Assembly (NCBI GenBank): GCA_025345505.1 | Contig: JANVCC010000185.1 | Location: 1,680,701 to 1,744,700, forward strand | From: Todiramphus chloris collaris | Taxonomy: Eukaryota > Chordata > Aves > Coraciiformes > Alcedinidae | Direction of reading: 5' to 3' | Length of the DNA: 64,000 nt | In this document: piece after piece, positions 47,601 through 62,600 of the stretch | Layout: every line of letters starts with the position of its first letter | Numbering within the stretch: position 1 is the stretch's first letter | Made by a program: the position numbers and the translations under genes | The notes under the pieces: generated by a model | The model's database searches: none | What the model was told of the DNA's origin: nothing | Seen by the model: the letters and a program-made list of their open reading frames with translations, nothing else

Positions 47601-50600
47601 AAGTGTATATTTGAAATTTAAAGATGCAGAAGACTGAGAAGGAATATTTTAAACGAAGATGAGGTTTAGGCTTAGTTAGCAGTGTACCTTCCCAACAGAG
47701 CTGATGTGGAATGCTCACTATCCCCTAGTTTCTCAGCTAGAAAACCGAGACCTATTAGGGTCAGGCAGGGCATGTGTGTAAGAATCCAGACACCCCATTC
47801 TCTTGTAAACAGAGAAGGCTTCATTTGCTCACATCACAAAGACCTTTTGACCTCCTAACACAGCAGATTACTGCCTTCAGCCAAAAATCGCTGGCTCTTA
47901 TCATCCAGGGGTGCTAGGGAACAGAGATGTTTTACAGATGTTGTACGTGCTGCTGAGCCAATCTGCTACAGTCAGTAGCTTGTGACAACTAGAATGTTAA
48001 GCCCCCATTTTTATTTGAAGCTGGGTTTGTTCACCTTCACAGTACGTGTATAAACCCAACCCCACAGTTCCTCCAGAAAACCTTCACTCCAGGACACAGA
48101 TCCCCTTGATACACTGATCTTAGACTCTTCTACATAGTTGATCTTACGTCTTAAAATCCAGTCTGTAGCCTGACAACTTACTTGACCAAAACCACACAGC
48201 CCTCCCATGGCGTTTGAGCCGTGAACTGCAGGCCTCCTGCTGCACCACTCTCGCACTCCCCACAGTCCATCTCAGCCCTGCTCAGCAGCCTGGGCTACCC
48301 AGCCCTGGAATCCAGCCCTGCAGCAACGCAGGGGCTCTGGCCCAGTGAACCAGAATTACCTGAATAACCTGGTGGGCAATGACAAAGGAAGCCGTTAGTG
48401 AGGTCCACGCATCGCCCTCCATTCCGACAGGGCTGGGACTCGCACTCGTCGATGTCAGTAGCGCAGGTCTCCCCTTTGAATGGAAAACATAAACAGGCAT
48501 CTTAAGTGCACACGTGCATCACTGAAGGAAAGAATCCCAGTGACAACGGTGTTCCGAATTTTTTGCACCACCTCTTTGTCATCTAAAAATGCAGAAGAAT
48601 TTCTCGAACTATAGCAGGTGTCTCCAGACACTCTGGCAAAGCAAACACTATCACTGAAACAATTTGGGGAAATGAAGTATAAAAGGTTGAATCATTTTCT
48701 TGTGCCATGAAAGGGAGCAGTGGCAGGACCAGAACCTTCTGAACCATTCCCATCTGTTCAATAGTGGGCCAAACTATCATTTTTCCCTGAAAAAAATAAT
48801 AAAGTACCATTGTTTATCTCCTTCTACCAGGGAATTTCCCCAGATGTTAAATCCAGACTTTTTTACACATCTGTAAGCCAGAGACAGGTGGTATTTCCCA
48901 GAGCTTCTAGCTCCAAGAGCAATATATCAAGAACCCCCTCTTCTACCCACTCTGATAATACAGTTGCTGTCATGAGAATACTTTCTATCCAGGAAACACC
49001 TAGAATAGTTAGTCATCTAAGACTCCAGGGAATTAGTTTCCTCAGAAGAGGAGTTTCAAAGATACCCCCTAGGGATGAGTTCTGCCATATGCATGACAGA
49101 CTGACAAAGAAAAACCACCTTGGCATCTGCATAGCCAGGAGGCATTCTTCAAAGCACTTGGGAAGTGCAGAGGCTGTTTCCTCAGCCCCAGACAGCCTTG
49201 CTGGACAGAATGACAGCCGCCTGCAACCTGTTCTTACAGTATGTGAACAGCAGGCTGTCTCCTGCTCTGAACTAACAGCTGTTAAGTGAGTTTTGCTGCA
49301 CAGATAACATTGCTCCGTTCCTGTCTACACCACGCAGCAGCCGTCAGGTGCAGGATGAACAGCTCCTGCATAGCTCACCTGCAAAGCCTGGCTGGCACCA
49401 GCAGAGGAAACCCGCTGCTTGGCTATAGCTGAAATTCCTGGGGAAGTCAGGTCGCGTTCCGTAATAGGCTTGGTTGGAGCGCTCAAAGCACACGCCTCCG
49501 TTGTGGCAGGGATCTGTCGCACACTCGTCCACGTCCTCTTCGCAGTGCTGCCCCGAGTAACCTGCCAGGAGACATCAGTGCCACCATTGTGAATGGCTTC
49601 ACTGGAACCACTCTCCCAAATATTGTGCTGCCTTGAAGGTGAGACTAAGCCCCGGAAGGCGCTGCAGCTCATCTAGCAGGGAGTCCCAGAGACCTCCATC
49701 TTCTCCACTGTGTCAAACACAGAAGCCAAATAACCAGTTGGCAGAAAAGCATTCCTGCATGATAGCAAAACACATGATAGGAAAAGGCAGAAAAGAAAAA
49801 GACAGTTTTATGGTTGAGAATCAGGTCAACTGGCCCTTGGGACGGCCTGTAAAGGGGAGCAGTGACAGCCTCGCAGTTTCAGACAATGAAAAATCCCACT
49901 GGACCACGCAGTACAATCTTTAATTCTTCCCTTCAACGCGGCACGTTCGTGGGTGCAGCAAACCAGATTTCTAACCTACCTGGCCAGCAGGCACAGCTGT
50001 AGCTTTTGATTCCCTCCACGCATGTGGCACTGTTCAGACAGGGTTCAGAGGCACACTCCAGGATATCCAGCTCACAGTGGTCCCCCTCAAAGCCTGTGTC
50101 ACTGCAGTCACAATGGTAGCTGTGGGGCAGCAAAACAGAGCAATGCACAGGCTCTTCATTTGACTGCAAATCCCAGTATGAGAGAAGAGCAAGAGGAGCT
50201 AAGCGGTGACTCCTCACACCCACTTGCAGGCAGAGGAAGAAGACAGTTCCATCTGCACAAACACACCATGCTGGTGATGAGCAGACAACCCTCAGCAGTC
50301 TCTGAGCTCACACTTTACCTGTGAAAAGGTAAATTCAGACACACAGGGATGTTCTCAGCAGTTGCCTTTGCTGTTCATGCTCTGCAAAGCACTTCCCTTA
50401 GCAACTGATATGTCAGCTGGAAGCAATAACTGGAATGTTTTCCTACTTTCCTTTATATATTTGAGGAGTTCTGCTACTGGGTGGGTCTTTCTCACATAAC
50501 TGCCATAAATCACTCTCAGTACTGCCACTGGGACCACTGGGATGTACGTTTAAGTAAATCCAATCCGCCACACAGATTTCCACTCTACTTTTGACAGGTT

Positions 50601-53600
50601 GCACGAAGTAGACCCTTAGACAGTCCTGGTGTCTAACTGCCCAAACAGCACCGATTTCTCACCTGGCAATGAGGTCACGACACGTCCCGTTGTGCTGGCA
50701 CGGCTGGCTCACACACTCGTCGATGTCTTCCTCGCAGTGGATCCCCTGGTAACCTGGTGCACAGGTGCAGGTGTAGAACCCAACGTGATCATTGCACAAG
50801 GCCCCATTCTGGCAAGGGTCTGAAGCACATTCATCTATTTCATCATCACAGTTCACACCTTTGTTACAAAACAGAGAAACATCTGCATTACAAATCCAGC
50901 AAAGTGTGTCTGTGCTGCCTGGACTTCCGAGCTGGAATCACAAAAGCCATGTTATCAACCCAAACTGGCTAGCATAGTGATCTCTTCCAATTTTACCGTA
51001 AGAATATTGGAGCTCATGAACAGCATGTGATTCTTACGAATCAGGACATTTAATTTTTATTTGCAAACATTATTTTGTCTAGACTTTTGGATTTTAGTCT
51101 TCTAGCAAATTTAGAAAAAATTTCCAGTGTTTGCAAAGCTTTAGCCACTTGCACTCAGGTTTACTTAAGTGGACAGTCAGCACTTCACAAACAACATCCA
51201 GTTTCTAAGCAAGCCGTAAAATCTTGATCTTACACGCAGTTCTTGAAAATCTAACAACAGTTGTTTTGCTTTGGGATCCTTCGAGGGCAGGGAGGACAGG
51301 GCTGGGCAGAGAAGAATCACGCTGCTAGTCAGTGTTATTTAAACTTTTATATACAATATAGCTCTTACAGTTTTAGTTAGACATGGTATTCTTCACTTGA
51401 GTTGCGTTGCTATTAATCAGATCCAGAGTTCTACATCAGAGGCAGGTGCATTTTGGGGATGGGAAAAGTGATCTCTACCTGCTTCTCCAAAACATTGTTC
51501 CATTTGTTTAAATAATATTGTAACTTGCTTTGAGATACCTAGGAAAAAAGCATTAAAGCAGTGCAAAAAGCTAATTACAGTGATACGGGATGTTAGTAGG
51601 TAATTTTATTATGATATGCTATTAAAAATTAGTGTCTAGCTCCAACACTATTAGCCTAGAATAAGTCACGTTGGTCCAACATTTCAACCTTCCTTGGCAG
51701 AATAAGAGCTCCTGTGCGACTTCCATGCACCTATCTTCCCATACTACATTCCACCTCTTAGCTGTCCATGGCCTGGCATCACCTCCCAACCTTAGTCATT
51801 ACAGTGGCACCTGCCAATCCATCTAATCTCCCCTTCTTGACAAAGGCTCACCACATAGTGGCCATGGCCATCCTAATCCTGACGGAATGTGGGCCCCCTA
51901 ATCTGCTGGCTCAAACCCGCCAATACCCACACAAAACTTCCTTCACCCAAATTCCAGCTGCAAGCACCAGGAAACAACCCAGCCTTGCCAGCCAAAGGCC
52001 CTAGAACCTCTGGGTGAAGCCCTGGATCATATAATGCAAAGCCTCACATTTGGCACCAGGATAACCTGGAGCACAACAAGCAATTCCAGCTGCGTGGGTC
52101 ATTTTATCAGTTCCTTGGCCGGGGAATACCACAATCCTGAACTGAGAATTCAGCGTAAAGATAAAAAAAGCAACTGATCTGCAAAGACAGAATTATGCTG
52201 GGTACTCAAAATCAGCAGTGATGTTCAGGCCTACACTGAAATTCTGCTTTTTTTCTCTTTCATCTCTGTTCATTTTTATCAGAGTGAGTCGGCATCAGGG
52301 GCTGCATTCCTGATGTTGTAACTTCTCATTCCACTGGTAATCAGCAGCATTCCTCCACAGCAACCTAATTTAAACACTTCAGCCTGTGACAACGAGGGAG
52401 GCTGAGAAAGTTCATGTGCTAGATGGTACCAGGCAGACTTGGGTGCAGTACAACTGCATTCCACCCCGATAAGCAGGGCTGGTGAGAGGAGGAACCCCCC
52501 CCCCGCTGCCTCCCTCACAGATAACTCACAGGTGTAGGTTACTCTGAGTCACAAAAAAAAAGATAATTGCCACATGCCAAAATACACTCGCCAGGTGTGA
52601 AAGAACTGGCAAAGAAACGTCCAGCCAACAGCCTCTTTATTCCAAACAGACTACTTCCTTCAGAGAAATCCTGCAGGACAGATAAAGAACCACAGGCCAG
52701 ACAGGCTGAGATAAGTTATACCTGGAAACACTAAGTATAAATTACCTGGTAACAAACCTCTTTTCTCCTGTATCTCCCTTAATTTAATACTGAGAGCTAA
52801 TCACATCCACTTTGTCACTAGTACACAAGTCTCAGTCCGCCCACTAGATCCACGTCTCTCAGCATCCACACATCCATGGAAATCAAAGCCTCAACTACTG
52901 CCTGGAAGGTGCAACAACAAGCCCTACGCTGTTATTTACACACAGTACCACATACTCCAGAGAAGTGAGTCATGCAGCAGAGATTCAGTCCCGTGGCTGT
53001 AAACCAGCAGCTTCTCAGGACAGCTACGAGCACTACAAGACGCACGGGCAAAGTGCAGAACTACAGGAGCAGTGAGAGGTAACCCAACCACCCATGAGCA
53101 TGAAAGGTACCTGTGTAGCCGGGGACGCACTTGCACACATAGTGATCCATCTCATTCAGGCAGGTGCCATTGTTTCTACAGGGCCGGGACGCGCACTCGT
53201 TGATGTCTATTTCACAGTTGTATCCTTGGAACCCCGGCACACAGAAACAGCTATACTCATTCACCCTGTCCCGGCAGATGGCTCCGTTCTGGCAGGGGTT
53301 CGAGGCGCACTCATCAGTGTTGTCTCTGCAGTTGGCCCCGGTGAAGCCAGGCTGGCAGATGCAGGTATAGTCCCCAGGACCCTCGACACACGTCCCGTTA
53401 TTTAGGCAGGGGTGGCTAGAGCACACAGAGCTTTCTGTTTGGCAGCCTTCTCCATTCAGTCCTGTTTGGCATTTACAGGTGTAGCCATTTACACTATCTA
53501 CACATTCAAAACGAGGGTCTGTACAAGGGTTGCTCTCACACTCATTAATATCAACGTTACAATCAATACCTGTGAAGCCAGGCATACAGACGCACTCATA

Positions 53601-56600
53601 TTCCAGGAGTCCTGGAGTCTGGTTGCAAATCCTATGGGCAGGACACTCGTGTTTAGCGCACGCGTCATAGAGGCGTTCACAGTTTGTGCCCATGTAGGCT
53701 ACAGGCTCCGTGGGGCAGGTGCACTCGTAACCCTCTTCCAAATCCTTACAGCTCCCACCATTTTCACAGGGGGATGAGGAACAGCCACTATCGTTTTCAG
53801 AGTAGGAAGTTCCTGTCGAGAAAAGAGACTTTGTTAGTCAGCACTCGTAGCCCCAAAGCAGAAAGTTCTTCTGTCAATCTCCACATGCCCACCTCAGTTC
53901 CACACTGTGAAGGACTGCTCTAGCCAGAGAAATGTCTATGAAAAAGAGACACAAAGCAAAGATAAAGCTCATGAAATAGCAAATGGGAACTGAGAAACAG
54001 CTCCTGCTTCTGGTGAGACAATCCTGACTCTGCCTAGCGCTGGGAGTCAAGCAACGGCTAGCGTTCAACCCTGGGGTTAGACACCATTTTGGCAAGCAGG
54101 TCTCTGCCCTTTCTGGAGTAAGCGTGGGCTGGCTGGTGACAGGAATCAGTCTCTGGGAAACCCCACAGGACTGCGGGAGGAGAGTGGGCAGGCAGTGCCT
54201 CTGACACCAGCCACAGCTCCCCAGACCTGGCCCTTGCTGCGCTGCTACTAGCTGAGCAATGTTCTCCTGACGTGCCACGCTCCACGTGAGGCATCTGCCA
54301 GGACCATGCACCACAGCATCACGTCTCAGCTGACCTTACACGTTCTCATTCCTGACATCATTATCCCAGCCCATTTTTGGTCATGTCTGCCTTGCCCTGG
54401 TGCACCTTCTACACAGCCAGCAGCTGATCTGCCATCAGTGGTTTTCATCCAACTCAGTGCCCCATCAGCGCCTTGGTCTCCTTGTACCTGAAGGTGGAGG
54501 CACCCCATTTGAGGGCCTGAAAGGGATGTACAGGAGACTTTGGTTTACAAAAGCTTGCCCCTGCTGCAACCTCCCCCAGATTCCTCCCACCAAAAGACTG
54601 TAGGGTTTCTAAGTCTTTGAAGAGGCGGTGTTGCTGGGGGAGGGAGGGTGCTCAGGGATTTAGACAGCCCTTTCTCTTCCCAGCATCATCTATACGCCCA
54701 CCCCTCCCATCCTCTCTCATGTGATGCTGAGCAGAGCTGCTGAGCATTGCACTGTCCAGCAATCTCATTATTCTGCCATCAACCCTTTTATTCTCAGATT
54801 CCCAGTCAGGCAGAAAACAAGGATGACGGAATCTGCCTGGAATCTCTGTGGCAATTAAGAGTGAGAGCCCAGGAAACTATTCGCAGAAGAGCTTTACCAG
54901 GCAGGAGCTACGAGCCTTTGTACGCTTAATGAGTAACCAGCCCCAGCCTGCACTTTCCATGGGCCAGGAGCACAGCCTATGATAAAACAGAGACCAAGTC
55001 CGATTCACAGCAGCCTCCATCTGCAGAGAAATTCCCTTTCCAACAGTGTGACCGAGCACTGTTACTGCAGACTGGCCGAAGACATTTCAAAGGCTACATG
55101 CTTTGTTTTCTGCTTCCATGAGAGGTGGACAGTTTACATGCTTCTTGCAAATAAACTTCACATCTCTTTGCCATTTCCTGTCTTTTCCAACACTCTTTCA
55201 CAACAGACATACCTTTTTGTACCTTCTCTATTTTGGTTCCGTGCAATGCTCAATAACCTGTATCAGTCAGTAATGCCTGTCCCTTACTAAAAGATTTGGT
55301 GCCTAATCTATGGCCCCACAGTCACACACGGAGCTGAGCTACAGGCAGACACCAAGTCAAGCCAACACAGAGCTTCACTAAAAAGTCAAGAGGCTCCCTT
55401 GGCTTACCAAAGAAGAGCAGTATTGTAATAGGAGAGCTCCAATCTCCCCTAAGCTCACCATACTCTGAGCAATAGCAGTGCCTAACCAGCTACGTGTACT
55501 CATAATCTGTGGTGAGGAACCAGTTATGTGCAGAACTGCACAGAGAAAAGGTGAATTCCTGTCCTGTTGCTGTGTTAGTTTTAGCTACTTTCTATGACCA
55601 AATGTGACTGTACTTCAGTTATGTCTAAAAGTGATGACCTCAGCAGGACCACATTTTGGAGGAAAATGTTCCTTCTTTGGAACACAGCTCCCGAGGTAGC
55701 ACAGCCCTGCTCCCAAGGCACGCACGGGGCAGGCCGGGAAGGCTGCGGCATGAATCACAAGAAACAAAACAACATCCAAAGAACTTCAAACTCTTCTGTG
55801 AACTGCAGCTTGCAGAAATTCACCCCCTGTCCGCCCTACTGAGAGGTTATAGGAGCATTAACAGCACTAACTCTGAGATTATGTCGTACAGTCCCCTGCA
55901 TATAGCACACCTCTGCTAATGCTGGGATAGTTCCCAAGGACAAACATGCCCTCCTCTAAACGCAGCAGGACCCTACTATTCCTTCACTGGCAGTGCTGAA
56001 CTTCTGGCTAAATAATTCCACAGATGAGACACTACTTGAAAACAATTTGTTACAGCGTGATGTCAGAAAGGGAGATTTCAGCTGCCAGAAGGGAGTGCAA
56101 CACTTATGATGTCCCCAGGAAGTTAAACGCAGTCTGCAAGATCCAGTGCACAAAATGGGTACTGAAGACCTAGACCAGCAGCCAGCTTGAGAAAGAACAC
56201 AGAGGGCTTTTTTACCTCTGGGTTTGTGATTTTCACCCATCAGTCCTAGGGCACACAATAACTCCTCTCGCTTTTGGAACGGATTACTCTATGCTGAATG
56301 GCATATAAATATACACCAAATGCTAATAAGCACAATGAATGAGTCTTCCTGCTGCACAACACACCAAGCATGAAAATATGTAATTCAGACTCTGCTCTTT
56401 CATGAAAATGGTGAAAATCAGGTCAAAGTAGTCACTGAATGACAAGAGTTTATATTTTTCCACAAAAGCAGCTGTTGCTGGATTACCAGGCACATTTGGG
56501 ATTTTTTCCTTTACGTTTCACAAGAAGAATATGAATCAGTGATATCTGTAAGTGGAAAAAACATTAAAACTATATTGTAGTCATGCCATCCTGCAGCTCT

Positions 56601-59600
56601 GCTCTGAAATGAAACTGGAGGAGCCTGCAGTTTCTTTGAAGAATACAGGCCAGGCATTTAGGGGTGGATTAGGAGGAACTTCAAAGGCTAACGGAGTGCC
56701 ATATAAAGCATTCATTGAGCCCTGTCAGGACAGGCCTGGTTTTACACTTTAAAGGTAGTTGACAAAGATTTTCCCTAAAAGATGAGGTTTGTGACCTTTT
56801 GTATCACTTTAAGGCAAACAAGGCACATTATCAGGCTTTGCTGTAATAACTGGCTTGAATAATGTTATGCTTTATACCTTTACTGAATGATCCTGTCAAA
56901 GGGCTGTTGCAACAGCCATAAAAAGAGAAACCACAAGAGGAGGAGACGCTGGTCTGTCGGGGATCCCCCTGGCAGTAAGCAGGTCACTGTCTCTGTCAGT
57001 GAGGAATCTCTTACTCCATAAACTGGGGGGCAAGATGCTGCTGCCCTGCACAGGCAGAGAGAGCTGCAGGAGCTGCTAAGAGGCTGCGGGAGGGTGGTGG
57101 GTCTGTACCACCCCAGGGAGGAGGTTCCCGAAGCTTCTGGCCTTTTCTTCAGAAAACAAACCAACCGGCCCCCTCCACTCTGTCTGTTCTCTGTTACCTC
57201 ACACGTGTTGTGAAATCTCCGCCGTAATTTCCCCCACAACGTGAGCTGCACTGAAGTAACTTCTTTCCGAGCCTCCCCTCTGCATGCTGACACTGTATCA
57301 GCACTGCTGGCAGAAGGTTTTATGAGAAAACAACAGAACAAGGAGCTTCAGTCACTCTATTTCACTGCTTGGGAGATGCTGCTTTAGCATTACTCACTGG
57401 CTCACATCCCTTGGGGTTTGTTTTCCACAAGTTTGTTTTTCAGAGGCTTGGGAAACTGCTCAAGGAGGGCCAGCCTCAGCCCGGGGACACACCTGACCCC
57501 GGGGAAGGTGCTCAGCAATGACCACCTTAACGGTGCTCCTAATGCTCAGTTCAAATTTCAACGGGTAAGCGGCAGCACTGGGGGTACCAGCCCAGAGATG
57601 ACCTTTTTTCCTCCATACTGAAGGACAGTTTTGACAATTTCTGGTTTTATTTTTAATATATTTAATGTTATTCAAATAGAACAATATAACCAGGTAGGAA
57701 TAGGGTGTCAGACTGGGCACTTTACCTGGATTAGTTATGGGAATGATAAAAGGTACTGTGCCTGCCCTGTCTTTGGGCCCATCAGAAGGGGGTTAGTGCT
57801 GCAGGGTTACCCTGCAGCTTAGTGCTACCCCTGGGGAAGGGACTGCTTCATGCTTACAAGTGTTTGCATTTCCAGAATCATGGCTCGGTCATGATGCATT
57901 AGGTACCTTTTGTGCATGAATTTGTTAGTGAGTTCCTTGACTTCCCTGCTGTTTTAAATCTTGCTCCCTACGACTGTCATCCTTTCCAAAAAGGCACTGC
58001 AGGCTTGGGGAGAAAGATGCTTCCTTTGGGTGCATTTCACCCACACTACTCACTACAACAACTGGAGGAGAGCCAATCTCCAGCCCAGAGGAGAGAAGAG
58101 CAGGCTGCCCGGTGGCAGCCCCTGCCCACACCGCAGCCGTAACTGAGCGCGAGGAACCTGCCCGTGCCCGAACCACGAGCGCCCAAAGCCCCAGCCAGGC
58201 TGTGCTCCTAGATCACAACAGCGAGGCCAAGGGCAGAAAGGGAACCCCTGCACCTCAAGCATCAGAGCAACACCTACTAAATAAACTCTCAATAAAGGAG
58301 CGGAGAGTTATGTCTCCATGGCAACAGGAAGGCATGTGCTTACATTAGTAAATCCCTGCCGACCTCTGCTGATCTTTCCCCATCCTGGTCAGTGTAAAGG
58401 ATTAGTGAGAGGGCCTGTTCCCAGCATCCACACTCCAGGACAGGCCTGAAAGGGGCTCGCAGGCTGTTCAGCCTCTCTCTTCCCCACCCTTGCCAGCTTT
58501 GGAAGGACGGCACATCTGCTATGGAAGGTAATGGCAGAATAAAATCAAACCCTTCTTCAGGAAGTACCTTCTGTGTACTTGTCCCAGGAGCACACAAGAC
58601 CTCTTCAGGTGGCTTTACACATCCTAGGGTTTTACAAGCCCCATTTCCTTCTTGACACAGAGAGATAAAACCCTTTCTTCCCAGATCCAAGCAAACAGCA
58701 TCAGAATTCCTTCTTGACACAGAGAGATAAAACCCTTTCTTCCCAGATCCAAGCAAACAGCATCAGAAAACAAGGCCCTAAAATTCTCTGACACTACTGA
58801 CAAGCTCATGACATGATAATAATTGGCACCGATTTTTCACCTGGCCTAAAACATTCCAGAACTTGTATTCCTTGTCCTGTTTAACACAGGAGTGGGCATC
58901 CCTTAACAGCTGCGTTAACGGTGGCCTTTTCTGTTCAACATCAGGAAACGGGATGTGGGCATGGGAAACTTTCCAAAATACCAGTGTTTGATCACAACCA
59001 CTAAGCCCCGAGCTGCAGCAGATTACCACCTCTGCAGCCACCAGGAGAAGCTCTGCTGAAGTAGTTTACTCTGATCTACCAGCTGCTCCCTCTCCCCCAA
59101 CAACTTCCCATCAGCTTTTGGTGCTCAGGTGATGTCACCATTAGGATCAGGTATATTCAATACCCCTCAGGATCCTGGTCCCCAGAGTCAAGTTCTTCCT
59201 CTCCAATTTTCCATAGCAACTATTTAATTTTTTCTTATGGTTGTGCAAATAGTATAAAAAGGAAAATGATACTTCAGTGAAAATGCAGCCTGAGATACTA
59301 TCTGCTGTCTGAATCTAAACACCATCATTGCCACCTCAGGTTATCAGATCTGACAATCTCTGTGAAGTTAAGACATGACACAATGAAAAAAAAGATATAC
59401 TCTGAAAATAAAGATCAGATAATCAAAAAGCAATGCTGGCAATCAGCAGGCAGTACCTCTAAGACAACACTGAATAAATGTCCCAGGCAGACACTAGGGA
59501 CCCAAGCAACGCCTCCAGCACCTTTCAGAGAGGCATTTTAAAAAGCACCTTGCCACTCATGCCTGTGCTCTCTCTTGTAGAGCTTGGGTAGATTAAGGGC

Positions 59601-62600
59601 ACAAGCCCAGCATCGCAGCCAACTGCCAGTTTGGATGCTGATTTAAATACCTCGAGTGCAGTGCCTGCACACAGTTCAGATTGTGGTTTTTCCCATCAGT
59701 GGTTTAGATGGATATTGTGTCTTCATCACTTCCCAGCCTGCTTCTGATGCTGTTTCTCTTTGTTACTGGAGACCACAACTTTTCCATGCTAGGTTTTTGG
59801 TCTGGCAGAGCCTTTTCATGCCAGAGATGTGTAAATGGCCTAATTGTGTAAAATGGTTATAAAGAATTTATAAAGGCCTAGACCACTAGACCTACTAGAC
59901 TTTCTTTAAGACAGGCATAAGAAGATGTTGCTCAGTTTCCCCTTGAGAAATATGCAGAATATTTACCCCCTCAAAGAAGCAGAATGCCAGTTCCTGGCTC
60001 TCTCCCACCCAACTTGCCCAGTGAACTGCTGAATGGTGCCCAACAGTGGGCAGCAATCCACAGGGCTGAGCAGTGCCAATGCCATGGCCAGAGGCATTGA
60101 CACCATTCATCAGAAATACCACTCCAGGGAATTAAACTAACTCTTTACACAGAGCAAGTAGCCAGCTAGCTTGTTTTCATTATCTGTTCACTGAATGAAG
60201 ATCTGAAGATGTAACTCCTATTATTCTTCTTCTAGAACCTGGAGAAAGAGCTATAAATCCATGTTTTATGATGGCATTGCATACATTGCCATAGTAACAC
60301 TTTGATCTTCTGTGCTTATGACACCCCAGTATTTTCCCTTAATAGACACTCCTCCAAGCTGACCTTCAAGGTTTACACATTCTCTGATCTCTCAGCCATT
60401 TCCACAGATCAAACGCTGAGACAGGGGGTTTCCTGTGTATTCAGTTCACCAGATCGAGTCACAAGCTTTAATTTCCAATTCTTATTTAAAATACGTTGTC
60501 AATCAACAACACAGCTGAAAAGATTGTATTTCTTTGTTTCCACCTTTTGAAGTGAGTAAGACTTAAACTGTCCATATGTCTGGGCTAATCTCAAGAGCTG
60601 GCTTTAGAGCAGATAGCAACTGCTGGAGAAAAGGTCTGTCTGCACATGTGCGTGCTCTCTCAATAGGGGTCCAAAGCACCTCCCAGCTCAAAGGTGTGGG
60701 AATCACTGTGCTCGCTGCTGGCCAGAGTTGTGGGAGCAAAAAAGAGCACTGACTCTGGCCTCCAGAATCCCCTTTAGAACATAACGAATTCAGCTGAGAG
60801 CTATTGTGCTGATTACACAGGCAGCAGCAGCAGCACTGGAGGCACAGGCAGAGCTGGTGGCACTGTCCCTCTGGAGTTGCCTGTAATCAGCTGGAGATAG
60901 TCCAGATCTGACTGTCTGCAGGACCTGCAGACATCTGCAGGATGGTCTTACGGTCACAGCTCACAACAGGCCATCTGGTACTGAGTTTTCTCAAAAGTTT
61001 TGAACAAATAACTTAGCCAGTCTTTGCTGCAATGACATTTAGACTAAATCAATTAGAAAGTTAAAAAACCCGTAGCCCTGTACCTCAGAAGGGCAAGACA
61101 AGGCATTTCCTTATGGCCTTAGAATTCTGCAAGTGCTACCTAAACATCAGCCACTACAGTTAAAATCTGGTAGAATTCCCCTTGCAACAGAGGGGTAGGT
61201 GGAAAGCCAATGGAAATTCCTGCCTCCCTTGAGCTCTGCTGGCTCTAACAAGAAGTGTCATCCACCTGCACTCCAAGAGAGAACAATGTTCTCAGTAAAT
61301 CACCGTTACCCCAGAGTGAAAAGCTGTTGGTGCAACGGCCAAACGGCAGAAATCCCCCCGGCCCTGCCAGCCCGCGGGCAGCCCACAGTGAGCAGCACCC
61401 TATGGCAGTGGGCCTTCCTTCTGCACAATACAAAGCCACCATAATTGCTTCACACTCCAAACCAGTAGCTATGGTTACTAGATACAAAAGACAGTCCCGC
61501 TGCTTCCCCATGGCCTGAGGAATTCCAGGCACTTGCAGCAAACGAACCAGACAAAGAAGCTGGTACAAAGAAAAGAAAAAAAGAAAAAAGAAACCCATAT
61601 TTTGACTTTTGTATTCATAGTCTGAGGTGATCTGGGCAAAGGAAATTTAGGGAGGTTTCAGAAGGAAAAAAAAAAAAAGACTGTTGGGGAATCAAAGGAA
61701 AGGCTGAAAGCTTTCTCCAACTCTCAGAAAGTACCTAAATATCACCCACTAACGTGAGGAAAGCCCAAATGTGGCATTCAGCAGACATCAGCAGAGAAAA
61801 GGGGCTTTGAGTGTATTTGCTGTATTTCATGTTCCCTGTACTTTACCTCCACTCCTTCACGTCACTGATTGCTCCTGTCCTAGCTCAGTGGGAGCCAAAG
61901 AGGACTTTATCTACAGACACTGGCCCGGGTGCCGAGGAGGATAAAGAGGCAGGTTCAATCCCAATCGTACTTTCCAGTAAAAGGTTGGACATGTTCCTGA
62001 CATGACCTTATAATCCCTGGATGACTAAAACAGATGTCTAGGCCCTGCAGATCTCCAGGCACCCATTCCAGATGAAACAGAGAAATCTATTTGCTTAGGG
62101 AGCATAAGAAGTTGTCACAAGGGTGATTTTTAGATCCCAAAGACATGTTCACATGAACTTGAAGAATTCCAGTATACACTCCCCTAGGTACACTCCTCTC
62201 TTACTTACATGTATTTCTAAAGCATATAGAATGGAAACAGAGCTCAGTGTTTCTTCTGTATGGGCACAACCATAAAATTCAGAACTTTTCAAACGAGAAA
62301 ATGTTTACTGTAATAGCTGAACACTGAAGCACATGAAAGCGTGCACGCTTCGAGCTGCTGTGAATAGATGCACACATACGTGTGCCCAGGGAGAAAGACA
62401 AAAGGAGACAAATAAATAGCAGGAAAAACATATCTAGAATGAAATGCCTGTCTACCTCCCAGACAAGTTTTCAGGCTTCAAATCTCACTGTGAGAGTGAG
62501 TGCCGTTTTGTTCTGCTGCCTTTGCAGTTCAAGGGCAGACAAGAGATTCGATCCAAAGTTACTGCACTGCAGCCGGGTGAGAACCACGCACAGAAGACAA

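Larger units (their letters stand above)
39686..48359 (-). other. CRB2: CRB2 intron 6, 8.7 kb, with internal start exon
   Basis: The intron divides the N-terminal EGF block from the core of the protein and holds the alternative first exon 43775-43826 with its putative promoter (43830-44030). It also holds an A-rich run (46383-46406). A 228-codon open frame at 39855-40541 on the + strand has no recognisable features. Nothing else is supported. Confidence 0.75.
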
